Source of the DNA: Geitlerinema sp. BBD 1991-9
GTDB taxonomy: Bacteria; Cyanobacteriota; Cyanobacteriia; Cyanobacteriales; Geitlerinemataceae
Assembly (NCBI GenBank): GCA_001657325.1
Contig: LWRO01000002.1
Coordinates: forward strand, 160,285 to 224,284
Direction: 5' to 3'
Length of the DNA stretch: 64,000 nucleotides
The position numbers and the translations under genes were made by a program. Below the pieces are notes generated by a model. The model was not told the DNA's origin. It made no database searches and saw only the letters and a list, made by a program, of their open reading frames with translations. Of this stretch, positions 52,035-62,705 are shown piece after piece. Position 1 is the first letter of the stretch, and each line of letters opens with the position of its first letter.

Positions 52035-54212
52035 TCAGGCGATCCATGTCTCACCTCCTCGGCTCTTGAGATACGCTGCCAACACATCCACCATCAACGC
52101 CGCCTGACCGATCGAAATCGAATAAGGTGGTATTGTTGCGTGAACGCTGGTTTCGTCGGAAATCGGATAAATGGCGAAGTGCATCGGTAAGCGGAGACGC
52201 TGGCGAACCTCCGTTGCGGGAAGCGGCAGAACGTAACACACCAACGCCTGCTTCTTGAGTCGCTGGTTAATCTGCCAAATCCAGGGATTGTCCGGTTGCC
52301 AGATTTGCACCCCCGCCAAAACCTGCACTTTCCACGCATTGGCGATCGATTCCAACTTGCCAGGATAGGTAAACTGCCAATTCAACCGTTCCTCGCGATA
52401 CCCCTTCAACCGCATGAAGCCGAGGCAATGCTTAAACCGTCCTTTGGCGATGGGTTCGCCAAGTCGATCGCTGGTTTCCTGTAACCGACGCAAAAATCCG
52501 GCTTCCGTCCACATCTCAATCTCTAAGTTGCTGAGAATCCCCGGTAAATCGTAGGTTTTGAATCGATCGAGTTCGTAAGGTTCTGTTTCGTCGTAAAGTC
52601 CGCATTGCAACGGACTCGAACCGCGAAAACTCCAAGCTTCTTCCGCGATCGGATTGTTCGACTTCCCCGAAATCGCGTTCCATTGTTCCTTTCCCTGCTT
52701 GATTAACGCCATCGAGCGATTCCAATTCGCCTTAAACGCCGCTTCGCAATCTCGACGAAATTCCTGGCGACTGTCCGTATACTGTTCTCGAATTTTGGGA
52801 GCGTTGAGATCGAAATAAAGTTTTATCGATTGAACGGCACCCCATTTTTGGTAATAGCCGCAAAAATCGTTGATTTGACGATATTCATCCCGAATTGCAG
52901 CGTTAAATGGCGTTCGATCGAACTGTCCTCCCGGTTCTAAAGCAGCATTCTCTTTTTCAAATAACCGTTCGACGAGAAACTTTGGAACTAACGCATAGGC
53001 GGTAAACTGATTAAATTTGACCAATTTTCCATCTCGATCGTATCCCTCGTGTCGTCCCAATCGTCCCAACCGTTGAACGAAATTTCCCGCATCGGACGAC
53101 TCGAAAAAGAGTAAGTTAATTTTGAAATCGACTCCCACATCGATCGTACTGGTTCCGATAACGAGATCGGCATCGAGAGAGTTGAGTTTGGTTTGCTTTC
53201 CCGACAATCCCGTGTTTTCGCCAACGGTTAAGCCGTGAGGTTCAAAATATTCTCGAAATCGAGGGACGAGGCGTTTGACGGAAGCGATCGAATTGAGAAT
53301 AATTGCACCTTTGCTCCCCGGCTGTTCGAGGAAGTGCTGTAAGATTCGATCGATATTCTCCTTGAGCCAAATTTCCGAAGCCTGAGCCGTCGATTCTAAA
53401 GAAATAAAGTTGAACTCGATTTCTCCAGCAATTTGTCGATATCCTTGACTTTGAAGGGTTTCAAGTTCTCGATCGCTGTCTGGAAATTCATATTTTCTTT
53501 CGATTTCTGGATTAATGACGCGATAGCGAAATTTAGCTAATTCGAGCTTTTCGAGAAGTTGTGGATCGGGTGTTGCTGACAAAAACAAAAACTTCTTACG
53601 ACGGTTCGTATTGCGAATCAACAACATTGTATTGATAACGCTTGCGACTTGTGGCGGTGCGAAGACGTGAAATTCGTCAAAAATAAAGAGGTCGAAATTT
53701 TTATCGATGCGATTCCAAAGTTTATCGGGGTTGTCGTAACGAGTTAAATACGCACCTCGGTGAAGATAATGAATGATATCGGGGTTGGATAGCAAGATTT
53801 CTGAATTTTTACCTCGACGAGCGATCGCATCGGCTTTTGATAAGTTTTCTCGTTCTGAAAATAACTCTAATTCTGCACCGCTTAACCGATTGAAACGTGG
53901 TTCGTTTGGCGGTTGAAACGTTGCCACATAATCGCCAATTTGTCGCTCTTGATCTCGTGCTAGTTCGTTGGTGGGATACATCCCCAAAGCCACGTTACCA
54001 TCGAGTAAAACCGTTGAATATCCGGCAAAACTTTTCCCGTCTCCTGTCATGGCAGTATTAATAATAACATCGATATTCGGGTCTTTTAAAGCTTGATAAG
54101 TTTCCGCTTGATGCCACATCCAAGACCAAGGCTTGGGAAGTTTTACCCCTTCGGGAATGACATCAGCAGGTGCCGAGAAAATCGGCTTGAGTGTGATGCG
54201 ATAGTCCGTCAT
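52035..54212 (-). CDS. cas3: Cas3' helicase (type I-D, no HD domain)
   Basis: 725 residues from the ATG at 54212 (MTDYRITLKPIFSAPADVIP); the open frame upstream is promoter sequence. Superfamily-2 motifs: Walker A TAMTGDGKSFA (53-63), DEFH box in LFIFDEFHVF (179-182), SAT in FLSATPD, and the C-terminal pair GTSTIDVGVDF and FVQRLGRLGRHEG. It unwinds target DNA while Cas10d supplies the HD nuclease. It is separated from the rest of the operon by a 1.2-kb island. Confidence 0.95.
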   Translation of the reverse strand: MTDYRITLKPIFSAPADVIPEGVKLPKPWSWMWHQAETYQALKDPNIDVIINTAMTGDGKSFAGYSTVLLDGNVALGMYPTNELARDQERQIGDYVATFQPPNEPRFNRLSGAELELFSERENLSKADAIARRGKNSEILLSNPDIIHYLHRGAYLTRYDNPDKLWNRIDKNFDLFIFDEFHVFAPPQVASVINTMLLIRNTNRRKKFLFLSATPDPQLLEKLELAKFRYRVINPEIERKYEFPDSDRELETLQSQGYRQIAGEIEFNFISLESTAQASEIWLKENIDRILQHFLEQPGSKGAIILNSIASVKRLVPRFREYFEPHGLTVGENTGLSGKQTKLNSLDADLVIGTSTIDVGVDFKINLLFFESSDAGNFVQRLGRLGRHEGYDRDGKLVKFNQFTAYALVPKFLVERLFEKENAALEPGGQFDRTPFNAAIRDEYRQINDFCGYYQKWGAVQSIKLYFDLNAPKIREQYTDSRQEFRRDCEAAFKANWNRSMALIKQGKEQWNAISGKSNNPIAEEAWSFRGSSPLQCGLYDETEPYELDRFKTYDLPGILSNLEIEMWTEAGFLRRLQETSDRLGEPIAKGRFKHCLGFMRLKGYREERLNWQFTYPGKLESIANAWKVQVLAGVQIWQPDNPWIWQINQRLKKQALVCYVLPLPATEVRQRLRLPMHFAIYPISDETSVHATIPPYSISIGQAALMVDVLAAYLKSRGGETWIA

Positions 54213-54363
54213 CGAAAAACTGTCCGTAAATCGTTGCTTGTCTCTATCTTGGCACCGAAAATAGAGATAGGCAAGTAAAATACGGACAAAGTGTCCGTAC
54301 ACTTTTTAAAAAGCCTTTTGAAAAGTGTGAAAACAAGCCCGTACTGCAAAACGCGAAACTACT
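54213..54363. promoter_or_regulatory. Divergent cas3'/WYL promoter with repeated operator half-sites
   Basis: TGTCCGTA at 54221-54228 and a perfect palindrome TACGGACA-AAG-TGTCCGTA at 54281-54299 give three copies of one half-site. A second imperfect inverted repeat (CTTGTCTCTAT with ATAGAGATAGGCAAG) lies between. This is a likely binding site of the divergent WYL regulator. Confidence 0.6.
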
Positions 54364-55230
54364 GTGACTCGAAAAGGACAAGCTATCACGCTCTCCCTGC
54401 GAGATTGGGATAAAGCCGAATTGGAGAAACTCGCCTTAGAATTCGGCAAAACCTGGGGAGACAAGCCGAATATCTCGAAATTAATTCAAGCGATCGCCTG
54501 TCGAGAGCTGGCAATCGCCCCCAGTCACGACTGGACGAACGATCGAATCGACGCACTCAACCAAGTGAGAACCACCCTCATCGATCGAGGCGACATCCCA
54601 AACGCCATCGAAATCTCGAGATTACTGCTCGATCGAGGCGAATTGTCCGCACCTATGCATCAAGAAGTTGAAGTTTTCGTCAACTCATCCCTGTCACCCT
54701 GGCGGCTTGAAGTAGACAGCTTCATCCACCGTCGCCAACCCTTTCGTCTGTCGTATCAGGATGCAATGGAACGTTCGTGGAACTTTACCATTACCCACGC
54801 TGCCATCGTTTCCCACGAAGAACGGGAATATTTAGACTGTTGGTGTACGGAAACCGAGGGCAACTCAGACTTACCAGAACTTCAACATAACTGGTGTTTC
54901 CGACTCGATCGAATTCAGGGTTCGGCGTTAATTCCCGTCAGAGAGCGCTGGCGCAAGGACTTCGATCGAATCAACGTCGAATTTTATTTATACGGACGTT
55001 TAGCTGCCAGTTACATGAATTCCAAACACGATGTCAGCGATATCGAAAGCCACTGGCTACCTGACGACCCAAATGTTTGTCGCGTCGTTCGATCGATCTA
55101 CAACACCTACTGGTTTCATCGCGAGATGCGCCGTCACGGCGGAGACAGTGAAATCGTGTTGCCCCCAGCCGTCCGCCAACGCTTTTATCAAGAACTTCAA
55201 GCCACCTGTCAGCGGTACGAATCGCAGTAG
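54364..55230 (+). CDS. WYL-domain transcriptional regulator of the I-D locus
   Basis: 288 residues, GTG start at 54364. The N-terminus RKGQAITLSLRDWDKAELEK resembles a small ribbon/helix DNA-binding element. The C-terminal WYL-like region includes FRLSYQDAMERSWNFTITHA and INVEFYLYGRLAASY. WYL proteins sense nucleic-acid ligands. Sll7009, a WYL protein beside the Synechocystis 6803 I-D cassette, limits crRNA accumulation, so a repressor role is inferred from position and domain. Confidence 0.75.
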   Translation: MTRKGQAITLSLRDWDKAELEKLALEFGKTWGDKPNISKLIQAIACRELAIAPSHDWTNDRIDALNQVRTTLIDRGDIPNAIEISRLLLDRGELSAPMHQEVEVFVNSSLSPWRLEVDSFIHRRQPFRLSYQDAMERSWNFTITHAAIVSHEEREYLDCWCTETEGNSDLPELQHNWCFRLDRIQGSALIPVRERWRKDFDRINVEFYLYGRLAASYMNSKHDVSDIESHWLPDDPNVCRVVRSIYNTYWFHREMRRHGGDSEIVLPPAVRQRFYQELQATCQRYESQ

Positions 55231-55285
55231 TACGTAATTTCCTCAGCCTCACCGACTGAAACCCCCCAATTACAGCCAAAATCGA

Positions 55286-55322
55286 CAAAAAAAGACCCCA
55301 GCTTCCAAAAGCAACCGGGGTC
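55286..55322 (-). terminator. Intrinsic terminator between WYL and PEP-CTERM genes
   Basis: On the minus strand, GACCCC...GGGGTC with an inner GCTT...AAGC stem is followed by seven to eight T. It ends the PEP-CTERM gene. Confidence 0.8.
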
Positions 55323-55347
55323 GTTTTCGATCGAGACGTGTTGACGA

Positions 55348-56184
55348 TCAGCGTTTAGAAGATTTCCGTCGTAGGAACGCCGCACCAGCAATCACTGACA
55401 GCCCGAAAATTGTAGAGGGTTCGGGAACAGAGTTAGCAATATCGCGGTTGTTGGCTTTTCCAAAGTCGATCGCAACAACGACATCGTTGTAGTCGCCGTC
55501 ACCACCACCCCAGAGATCTTCATAGCCGACAATAAGGAGGTCTTTGTAGAAATAACCCATCGCGTGCTGTTTGTTGTCCAGATTAGAATCCGTTTCCACG
55601 CTGTAAACTGCCGGAACGCTTTGGCCGTCCACCGTTTGCGTAATCCCGCCGTTACGTCCGTCAGCAACGAGGAGTAAATCGAGGACGGTTCCAGCTTCAA
55701 AATGTCCCAAACTGACAAAATCGCCGACGTTGAGGGGGCTATCCTGTTCTGAACTTCCGGAAATGGCACTTCCGGGGTTAGCACAAAAGGCGCTGAAGTT
55801 GTCTAAGCTGCCTTGCTCGCTTTGGCTGCAAGACGTATCGCCAAAAACTTTGGTTTGCTCTTGAATGACTGTATCGCCCTTCCAGGCTCTGAAGTCGAGT
55901 TGGTTGCGATATCCACCCGCCGTTTCGCCGAGAAAGTAGACCTTAGCTTCGTGAGCGTACTTGAGCGTAAAGAAGGATAAATCGATTTCGTGAGCGCCAA
56001 TCGTTTCCAGGTCGAGATCGCGAGCTTCCTTCCCAACGAAATCCGATAACTCGGGAAGAAGTTCTTGGAAATGGTCGGGTGCTTTATCTCGCGACTGAAT
56101 TTCAAAGGCAAATGCGGGAGTTGTAGCAACTAGGAGACCCGCGACAACTGTGGTCGAAATCGATGTTAGTGTTTGCAGTTTCAT
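55348..56184 (-). CDS. PEP-CTERM protein with DUF4114-like domain
   Basis: 278 residues. Signal peptide LVATTPAFAFE at the N-terminus. Near the C-terminus, LWGGGDGDYNDVVVAID is the acidic motif of DUF4114-like domains. Then comes a full PEP-CTERM sorting tail: VPEPSTIF, a hydrophobic helix and RRKSSKR. Exported and processed by exosortase; a role in surface or extracellular matrix is inferred. Two cysteines (SCSQ and FCAN) may form a disulfide. Confidence 0.85.
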   Translation of the reverse strand: MKLQTLTSISTTVVAGLLVATTPAFAFEIQSRDKAPDHFQELLPELSDFVGKEARDLDLETIGAHEIDLSFFTLKYAHEAKVYFLGETAGGYRNQLDFRAWKGDTVIQEQTKVFGDTSCSQSEQGSLDNFSAFCANPGSAISGSSEQDSPLNVGDFVSLGHFEAGTVLDLLLVADGRNGGITQTVDGQSVPAVYSVETDSNLDNKQHAMGYFYKDLLIVGYEDLWGGGDGDYNDVVVAIDFGKANNRDIANSVPEPSTIFGLSVIAGAAFLRRKSSKR

Positions 56185-56571
56185 GGGATTGTGTCTCTTG
56201 TGGTAGGCTCTTCAAACTTGACTGAAGAAAGTCGATAGGTGATGAGAACTTTCGCACCCCGATTCCGAAAATTTGTGACCGAACTCACGAGTTGACGAGT
56301 GCAATTCACAAGCGAATCCAAGGCTTGACGGGATCTTCGGTCAGTTGCCGCTCGTCACAGAACTAGCAGTGCTAACCTCCTATTACTGAAGTTAGCACGC
56401 TCGATTTAGATGGGTATAAAGTTCGCTTAAAGTCTTATTCAAACTTTTGATAAAGCGTGAAAAAAACACGGTTTAAAAACAATTGAGTCCGTGATTTTAG
56501 CTAGATATTCTTGAGGATAAAAAAACGAGACCCGCTCGAAATTACCCGCAATTTCACGGAGATAGCAACGA
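56185..56571. other. Intergenic region upstream of the PEP-CTERM gene
   Basis: Holds a perfect 8-bp inverted repeat, GTGCTAAC at 56369-56376 and GTTAGCAC at 56391-56398 with a 14-nt loop. No gene seen. Confidence 0.5.
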
Positions 56572-58761
56572 CTAACCGAGGAGCTGCTCGAGACTGGAAA
56601 GTGCCATTGCCGCTCGATCGAGGTCGAGATCTCCCATCGAACTCACCGTCCTCTTGCCATCGCGTCGAACTTTTTCGCCAATTTGCCGTCGTTCGGCAGG
56701 TTCAAACGTCGAAAACGTCCGGCGCAGCAAGGGCAACACTGCCACAAACGCCTTTTCCGGTAACGATCGAAGCCAACGATCGAGTACCGCAAACAATCGA
56801 TCGTCGTGCAACAACAACAAACCGCTCCCGTCGAGAAACCCCTCAATCCAAGCCGCAGCGTGAGGGGGAGCGACGACCGTTGAAAGCGCCAATCCCATCA
56901 ATCGTTCCACCTCCTCAACCTCGATCTCGCCAGCGTCCAACAACAACCGACAACTAACCCCCCCAATCGAACCGTGGATTTTCTCCCGCTGTGCCAGGTG
57001 TCCCAACACCCGGAACCACTGCCTCCGGTACATCTCCTGTTGCAACAGCGAAATTGCCCCATTAAACGCCAACATTCGCAATCGCATCGATTTAGCGACC
57101 TCGTCATTCAACGACACGCAAGCGTCGGGCAAACCGAGACAACTACGAACCACCAAGCCGTCAATCACGCGCTCGATCGTGGCGACATCCGTTTGACGCA
57201 CGTTCCCGTATCGCCAAATCCGAGCGAGGGCAGGCAGTGCGTCCATCAACTGCGAAGAATCGCGCGTCGTTGCCGAAATCGCCTGTACGCGATCGAGAAT
57301 CGTTTCGATCGACTCCGGCAGTGCCGCCAGCAACACGAGATCGAGCAATTCCGTCAACTGTCGCAGCGTTGCCGCCTCCCGCGCCTGATGAATTCCACAA
57401 GCCGCCGCCGCATCGCGCACCGTGTTGCCCCAAATCGAAGCATCCACCGACATCACGGCAAATTCAGGCTGCCACGCCAATTCCCAAACTTCCTTAAACG
57501 TACCCAAACCGTTCGTTCGCTGCCGGTGTCCCCAGGGAATGTCCAACAGCCTCAACTGATGTAACAGGTTCGATCGAGCCAAATCCAACGCCTTTCGCAA
57601 ATCCAACGTCAAGGTTTTCGGAGTCGCCTCCGGCTTCAGACGCAATCGTTTCTGTAAATCCCGTAAGTTCTGTTGGAGCGGAGTTGTGGGCGTTTCTTCC
57701 GGAACTTCACCCATTCGATCGCTGACGATCGACTGTTCCCACACCAACCGCATCGGCAACTCCGAACCGTTCCCCATGACCGCTTCTGTCGCATCGTTGA
57801 GTTCCGTCAACCCCGGAATCGGTCGATCTCGCAACGCCGCCAGGGTTTGAGCCAGTCGCACCGCCTCGATCGTCCTGGCCGAAGAAGTCTCTAACCCCTG
57901 TTCCCGCAACAACCGCGCCACACGAACCATCCAATGCACGGCCACTTCCGAAGCCGGTCGATCGTCCATTTCCCACAAATGGTGATACCATCCCGGCGAC
58001 GGAACCCCCGCACCATAACCACTTCGATCGGCTAACCGACCGTAAGTCCAAGGTATCCAGGTGGCGCAGACCTGAGTTTTCGGCAATCCCTTCAAAATTG
58101 CATTATCGACCTTGGCCGGAGGCTTATCGGCTAAAGCGGGAGCGTGCCAAGCCCCACACACGACTGCCATTCGATCGAACCCCTTTTTCTCCGCATTGCG
58201 AATCGTTTTTCGCATATACGCTTCCCGCGTTACGTCGAGATCCTCCATCAAATCGGTCTCTTCCCGCAGAGCCGCCATCGCCTCTAAAATCGCCTCGAAC
58301 AAATCCGTAGCATCTCGCCGCTGTTCCACCATGACCTCCCACCACTGCTCGCCATCCGCAAAACCCGCAGCTCGTGCGAGTTCTCCAAGCGGATCGCGGC
58401 GAACGTCTGGTAGAGGAGAACGGCCGTTTTCTCCCATCTCTCGCAACGGGAATCGATGACCTTGAGGTAAGTCCATCCACTGCACTGAGATATCGTGCGT
58501 CAAGCCGTAACGCAAGGCTTGCCACTCGGGAGAATAGACGGCAAACGGATAGTAAACCGCCTGTTGGGGTCGATCGCGCACGTACAACAGCAACGCAACT
58601 GGAGGTTTCATCTCCGGACTGGTGACTAAAGGTAAGACGCTTTCTGCTTCCGGGGGGCCTTCAATGAGAATGGCATCCGGTTGCCAAGTTTCTAGAGCTT
58701 TCAGGAGACTGCGAGCTGAGCCAGGGCCGTGATGGCGAATGCCGAAAATACGAACGGTCAT
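56572..58761 (-). CDS. DUF5682 family protein
   Basis: 729 residues. The N-terminus FGIRHHGPGSARSLLKALE and DAILIEGPPEAESVLPLV match DUF5682, a large protein often found with MoxR ATPase and von Willebrand factor genes. Those partners are absent here. A conserved block VVCGAWHAPAL lies near residue 200; the C-terminal half is helical. Molecular function unknown. Several long frames on the opposite strand are shadows. Confidence 0.8.
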   Translation of the reverse strand: MTVRIFGIRHHGPGSARSLLKALETWQPDAILIEGPPEAESVLPLVTSPEMKPPVALLLYVRDRPQQAVYYPFAVYSPEWQALRYGLTHDISVQWMDLPQGHRFPLREMGENGRSPLPDVRRDPLGELARAAGFADGEQWWEVMVEQRRDATDLFEAILEAMAALREETDLMEDLDVTREAYMRKTIRNAEKKGFDRMAVVCGAWHAPALADKPPAKVDNAILKGLPKTQVCATWIPWTYGRLADRSGYGAGVPSPGWYHHLWEMDDRPASEVAVHWMVRVARLLREQGLETSSARTIEAVRLAQTLAALRDRPIPGLTELNDATEAVMGNGSELPMRLVWEQSIVSDRMGEVPEETPTTPLQQNLRDLQKRLRLKPEATPKTLTLDLRKALDLARSNLLHQLRLLDIPWGHRQRTNGLGTFKEVWELAWQPEFAVMSVDASIWGNTVRDAAAACGIHQAREAATLRQLTELLDLVLLAALPESIETILDRVQAISATTRDSSQLMDALPALARIWRYGNVRQTDVATIERVIDGLVVRSCLGLPDACVSLNDEVAKSMRLRMLAFNGAISLLQQEMYRRQWFRVLGHLAQREKIHGSIGGVSCRLLLDAGEIEVEEVERLMGLALSTVVAPPHAAAWIEGFLDGSGLLLLHDDRLFAVLDRWLRSLPEKAFVAVLPLLRRTFSTFEPAERRQIGEKVRRDGKRTVSSMGDLDLDRAAMALSSLEQLLG

Positions 58762-59464
58762 CGTTTAGGGGAGTTCGATCCTCTCTTTAACCTTCTTATT
58801 ATGGGATAACTCCACCGTCGCAAGTTAAGAAATGCCAAAGTAGTGTTGAGTTTTTGTAAAAAAACAGAAAAAATTGCGGATTTGTGGTTAGATTGAGAGA
58901 AGAAAAGAAAGCTTTTCCAAATCCCGATTAGCCCATTAAGAGCGCGTACCATATTGCAAGGGTGTTAGCCATAAAGCCAGAAAGACTATTACAGCAATTC
59001 TTGGCTTTGTGTGATACAGAGGCGTTTCAAACTTTCGACTTTTTTAGATCGATCCATGCCTAAGCTTCATCAATAATGTTGCCTAGATTTTGTACGGCAA
59101 TTCAATTTCAAGAATCTAAAGAAGCATTTTTCATGGTTTATACCTCAATTCGGTCGAAACTCTCAATTTTAATTTTCATTTTTATTTACAACAATTGATG
59201 CCTCTCTTGATTGAGGTTATTCCAACGTCAAGCGTAACATAATATCTCAAGTCAAGACAACCAAATTCGAGATTGAGTTAAAGAACGCATAATACTTGTG
59301 ATAAATTTTTGTTCGACTGAATCAATTAAGGTATGAAGAATTAGATAGATTTCTATCATGCAGTTTTTTGCTCTGTTACTCAGTATACAGAAGTTAGATG
59401 CGAGCCAGCCCCGTACTACTTATCTGTATTTGAAAAGCTTGAAAACTCGAACAAAAAATCAAAA
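58762..59464. other. 0.7-kb AT-rich intergenic region
   Basis: Divergent promoter space between the DUF5682 and chemoreceptor genes. No gene, strong hairpin or RNA recognised. Confidence 0.5.
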
Positions 59465-61282
59465 ATGTTAAATATAACAATGAAGAATTCGCTAAAAAGT
59501 AGAACCTTAAGGGCAAAAGTTGCCTTCCTTACAGTTGCGATTGGCACAATTCCTATTATCCTGGTTGGTGGCTTAGCCTATTTCATGACGAACACCATTC
59601 TCCGACAACAACTCGTTCAGCAAATTATCCAAAACCAACAAAACCAAACGAACGAAGCCGCAGATAAACTCTACCGATTTCTATTGGAGCGATATGGTGA
59701 TGTTTGGGCAGTTTCTAAAATTTCCCTATTCAGCAATCCTGAAGCTTTCAAAGCCACCTCGCAACAAGATCGAGAAGCCTTACTCAACAACGTTGTCGAA
59801 GCCTATAAAGTTTACGACAGCCTAGCCATTTTCGATCTCAACGGTCGCGTTATCCTAAAATCGGGTGAAGTGGTAAGCGATCGACAGTCCGATCGAGCGT
59901 ATTTTAAAAGCGCACAACAATCCAACGTACCTCGCATTAGTCTACCCGAACTTGCACCGGCAACCAATCAACTTTCTATTTACGTCACGGCACCCATTCG
60001 AGATCGAAGCACCGGACAAATCACCTCTATTTTAAGAGCCAGACTTCCGGTGAGCGTTCTCGAGAATTTATTGAGTATCGCCGTCGCCGATCGGGTTCAT
60101 CTCCACGTTACCGATAGCACTGGACGTAGCTTTATCAACATCAATAGTAAGTCTCTTGGCGAAAACCTTTTCCAACTTTTTCCATTAGTTAAAGAAGCTT
60201 ACGAAACCAACCAAACTAACAGCGATCTCCTGTCTAATATCGAAGGCTATCCCCAACGGCTCGTGTCAGCGACCCCCCTACGCCAATCCGATCGAATGCC
60301 TCCTTTGGACTGGATGGTTATCGTCAATACCGATCCCGAGGTTGTCTTTGCCCCAGCGGACAAACTGCTACAAACGATCGCGTTCGGCATCGTAGCGACG
60401 CTCCTCATTATCACCGTCCTCGCCATTATCGTCAGTGTGCTAGTTACCGAACCTCTGATTCGGCGCATTACACAGGTCGTACAAACCCTCGTCAGTACCT
60501 CGAGTGAAATCGCAGCAACCATCGAACAGCAAGAACGAACGCTCAACCAGCAAGCCTCCTCAATTAGCCAGTCCACCACGAGCATGGACGAACTCAACGC
60601 TTCCTCTCAACAGTCAGCCGAGCGCGCCCAAGTCGCCGAATCCCACGCCCAACAAGTGTTACAACTCACAGAAGGTGGAATGAAAGCTGGGCGAGAAGCC
60701 CTCGACGGCATTGCCAACCAGCAAGATATCGTCAATATCCTTGCCCAACAAATTACCCAGCTTAACGAACAAGCTCGACAAATCGGATCGATTTCTGCCT
60801 TAGTCAGCGATTTAGCCAACCAAACCAATATGCTGGCGCTGAATGCCTCAGTTGAAGCCGTTCGTGCCGGAGAATTTGGAAAAGGCTTTTCCGTCGTTGC
60901 GTCAGAAATTCGCAAGCTCGCCGACCAAAGCCGACATTCCGCCCAAAAAATCGATACTCTCGTCAATAGGATTCAAACGAAGCTCGACACAACGGTAACG
61001 CTTGCCCAAGAAGGCACTCAGAATATGCGTGAAAATGCCAATATTGCCCGAGAAACCGTCGATCGATTCGCACAAGTCCAAGAGTCCATTCAAACGATTA
61101 CCATCGGTTCCCAACAGATCGCCAAAACCGCCCAACAGCAAGCACTGGCGATCGAACAAGTCGTCCAAGCCATGACCGCCCTCGATCGAAGTGCCAGAGA
61201 AACCGCCAATAGCATTACACAAACCCGCATCGGCAGCCAAAATCTCAACGAAGCCGCCTTGACACTACAAGATATAGTTTGA
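59465..61282 (+). CDS. Methyl-accepting chemotaxis protein
   Basis: 605 residues (ATG 59465, or 59480). First membrane helix [20 protein letters not shown], then an extracytoplasmic double-Cache-like sensor (about 45-290, with [19 protein letters not shown] and [10 protein letters not shown]). A second helix, [19 protein letters not shown], is followed by a short HAMP-like linker. The C-terminal signalling domain has the invariant tip [18 protein letters not shown] and [16 protein letters not shown]. Senses a small ligand for taxis or type IV pilus motility; no che genes nearby. Confidence 0.92.
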   Translation: MLNITMKNSLKSRTLRAKVAFLTVAIGTIPIILVGGLAYFMTNTILRQQLVQQIIQNQQNQTNEAADKLYRFLLERYGDVWAVSKISLFSNPEAFKATSQQDREALLNNVVEAYKVYDSLAIFDLNGRVILKSGEVVSDRQSDRAYFKSAQQSNVPRISLPELAPATNQLSIYVTAPIRDRSTGQITSILRARLPVSVLENLLSIAVADRVHLHVTDSTGRSFININSKSLGENLFQLFPLVKEAYETNQTNSDLLSNIEGYPQRLVSATPLRQSDRMPPLDWMVIVNTDPEVVFAPADKLLQTIAFGIVATLLIITVLAIIVSVLVTEPLIRRITQVVQTLVSTSSEIAATIEQQERTLNQQASSISQSTTSMDELNASSQQSAERAQVAESHAQQVLQLTEGGMKAGREALDGIANQQDIVNILAQQITQLNEQARQIGSISALVSDLANQTNMLALNASVEAVRAGEFGKGFSVVASEIRKLADQSRHSAQKIDTLVNRIQTKLDTTVTLAQEGTQNMRENANIARETVDRFAQVQESIQTITIGSQQIAKTAQQQALAIEQVVQAMTALDRSARETANSITQTRIGSQNLNEAALTLQDIV

Positions 61283-61290
61283 GGAAGAGC

Positions 61291-61334
61291 AGAGGAGGAG
61301 ACGATCGACTCATCGCTTCTCCGCCTCTACCCTT
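61291..61334 (+). terminator. Candidate terminator after the chemoreceptor
   Basis: AGAGGAGGAGA pairs imperfectly with TCTCCGCCTCT around a short loop, and a modest T-rich tail follows. Confidence 0.35.
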
Positions 61335-61424
61335 TCACTCACAATTCGGTTACCTCACGATGCCCTCCCGAGAGTATTTCATCCCCCGGTTAAAACGCGG
61401 GGGATGAAATACGAACGCGCGACT

Positions 61425-62705
61425 TTAGTCGCCGTAACTGTAGCTATAGCCATCTTTCTGATGAATGTGTTTGCAATACTTGGCATTAATGCCTTGCACC
61501 AATCCCTTGGCGGTTGAAATGTTGAACGAACCTGTCGAGCGAACCGCTACTCGCCCGACATGGATTCCGGCTTTCTTCCCCTTGGGGACTTCAGCCCGAA
61601 CGATGTCGCCAGTTTGAAAGCCTCGAACAAAGCGAGACTTAGAACGATGACGAATAGGGAAGCCGTCTCGGTCGATCCCGCACATCTGGCGAGTGCCATG
61701 CCCCGTTGCCTTAATCGACAACGGTTGCAAGGTTTGAACGTCGATCGAGTCTGTCTCGCCGACGCAAGCAGCGTCTAGCCAGTGAGTCTTGGGTAGTCCA
61801 AACCGACATCGGTTATACTTCGTCTGGCCTCCAGTCCCTACTTTGACGGGAAGCCTTGTCGCCTTCAGCTCCTCGAACAATCGCCAGCGAGTAGCATTGA
61901 CGGCTGCCGCATCCTTTAGTGGTCGCTTGGATTGCTTGAGAATACGCGCCAGCAAATCGGGACTACCGGAAAGGAAGTCCTGCACGTCCTGGGTGTTTTT
62001 GGTAAGGTTGCACGGATGGCAAGCTAGGGTAAGATTGGAGACGCGATCGCTCCCTCCCTTCGATTTGGGGTGGATGTGTTCGACTTCTAGCGGCACGTTC
62101 TCAGCACCGCAATAGGCGCACTTGCGCCCCCACTTTTCCAACAAATATTGCCGCACTTCGTAGCCAAACCGTTCGCCCTGTTGGTACTCAACCCCACTCA
62201 CTTCTGGGTTCTGGAGTTTCTGGGTGTCGAACCGCACGAGTTCTTGAGAAATCGAGAAAATCGGGCAAAGTTTTCGCAAACGGTTTACCCAGGTCATCGT
62301 GGTTTCGACGCGATGACTTAAAGACGGTGGCAGCCAACCTTTCGGACGGGTGCGGTTGAGGAACCGAGGTTCGCGGTATCGCGTTTTGCGGCTCCGACGA
62401 CTCCGACGGCAGGCGCGACGGGTTGCCAGGTCATTCTTGATAGCTTGTCCTCTGTGGGAGAGTTCACCCGCCCAGACGACGGCATTTCCCTTCAGCAAAG
62501 CAAGCCCGGTCGTTTTAGATCCCGGATCGATCTTCAGTTCGCACGATTCGAGGTCGCTCTCGACTGCTTTCTTCAGAACGATCGTAAACGGGTATTGACG
62601 GAATACGGCGGCTTTGCCTGCATTTAGCAACCGTCGTGCGGTTCCTGGGGAGCATGGCGTTAGCGGCTTTTGGTTCGTGTCGATAACTAGGACGTAATTG
62701 GACAT
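61425..62705 (-). CDS. iscB: IscB RNA-guided nuclease
   Basis: 426 residues from the ATG at 62705. N-terminal PLMP-type segment (VIDTNQKPLTPC, RLLNAGKAAVFRQYPFTI). RuvC-I LKIDPGSKTTGLAL (Asp60). Arginine-rich bridge helix RRACRRSRRSRKTRYREPR. RuvC-II ISQELVRFD (Glu155). HNH with zinc cysteines (CAYCG, CHPCN) and EVEHIHPKSKGG. RuvC-III KTHWLDAACVG (His308, Asp311). All catalytic residues are intact, so it should cut DNA guided by omega-RNA. The in-frame extension to 62771 overlaps the RNA region and is not used. Confidence 0.93.
   Translation of the reverse strand: MSNYVLVIDTNQKPLTPCSPGTARRLLNAGKAAVFRQYPFTIVLKKAVESDLESCELKIDPGSKTTGLALLKGNAVVWAGELSHRGQAIKNDLATRRACRRSRRSRKTRYREPRFLNRTRPKGWLPPSLSHRVETTMTWVNRLRKLCPIFSISQELVRFDTQKLQNPEVSGVEYQQGERFGYEVRQYLLEKWGRKCAYCGAENVPLEVEHIHPKSKGGSDRVSNLTLACHPCNLTKNTQDVQDFLSGSPDLLARILKQSKRPLKDAAAVNATRWRLFEELKATRLPVKVGTGGQTKYNRCRFGLPKTHWLDAACVGETDSIDVQTLQPLSIKATGHGTRQMCGIDRDGFPIRHRSKSRFVRGFQTGDIVRAEVPKGKKAGIHVGRVAVRSTGSFNISTAKGLVQGINAKYCKHIHQKDGYSYSYGD

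Noticed and set aside
51847-52047. 66-codon minus-strand frame with SIPRRD-like peptide
   Set aside because: It is the translation of the relic CRISPR repeats, not a gene.
56974-57564. 196-codon plus-strand frame in the DUF5682 gene
   Set aside because: Histidine/arginine/proline-rich shadow of a well-supported gene.
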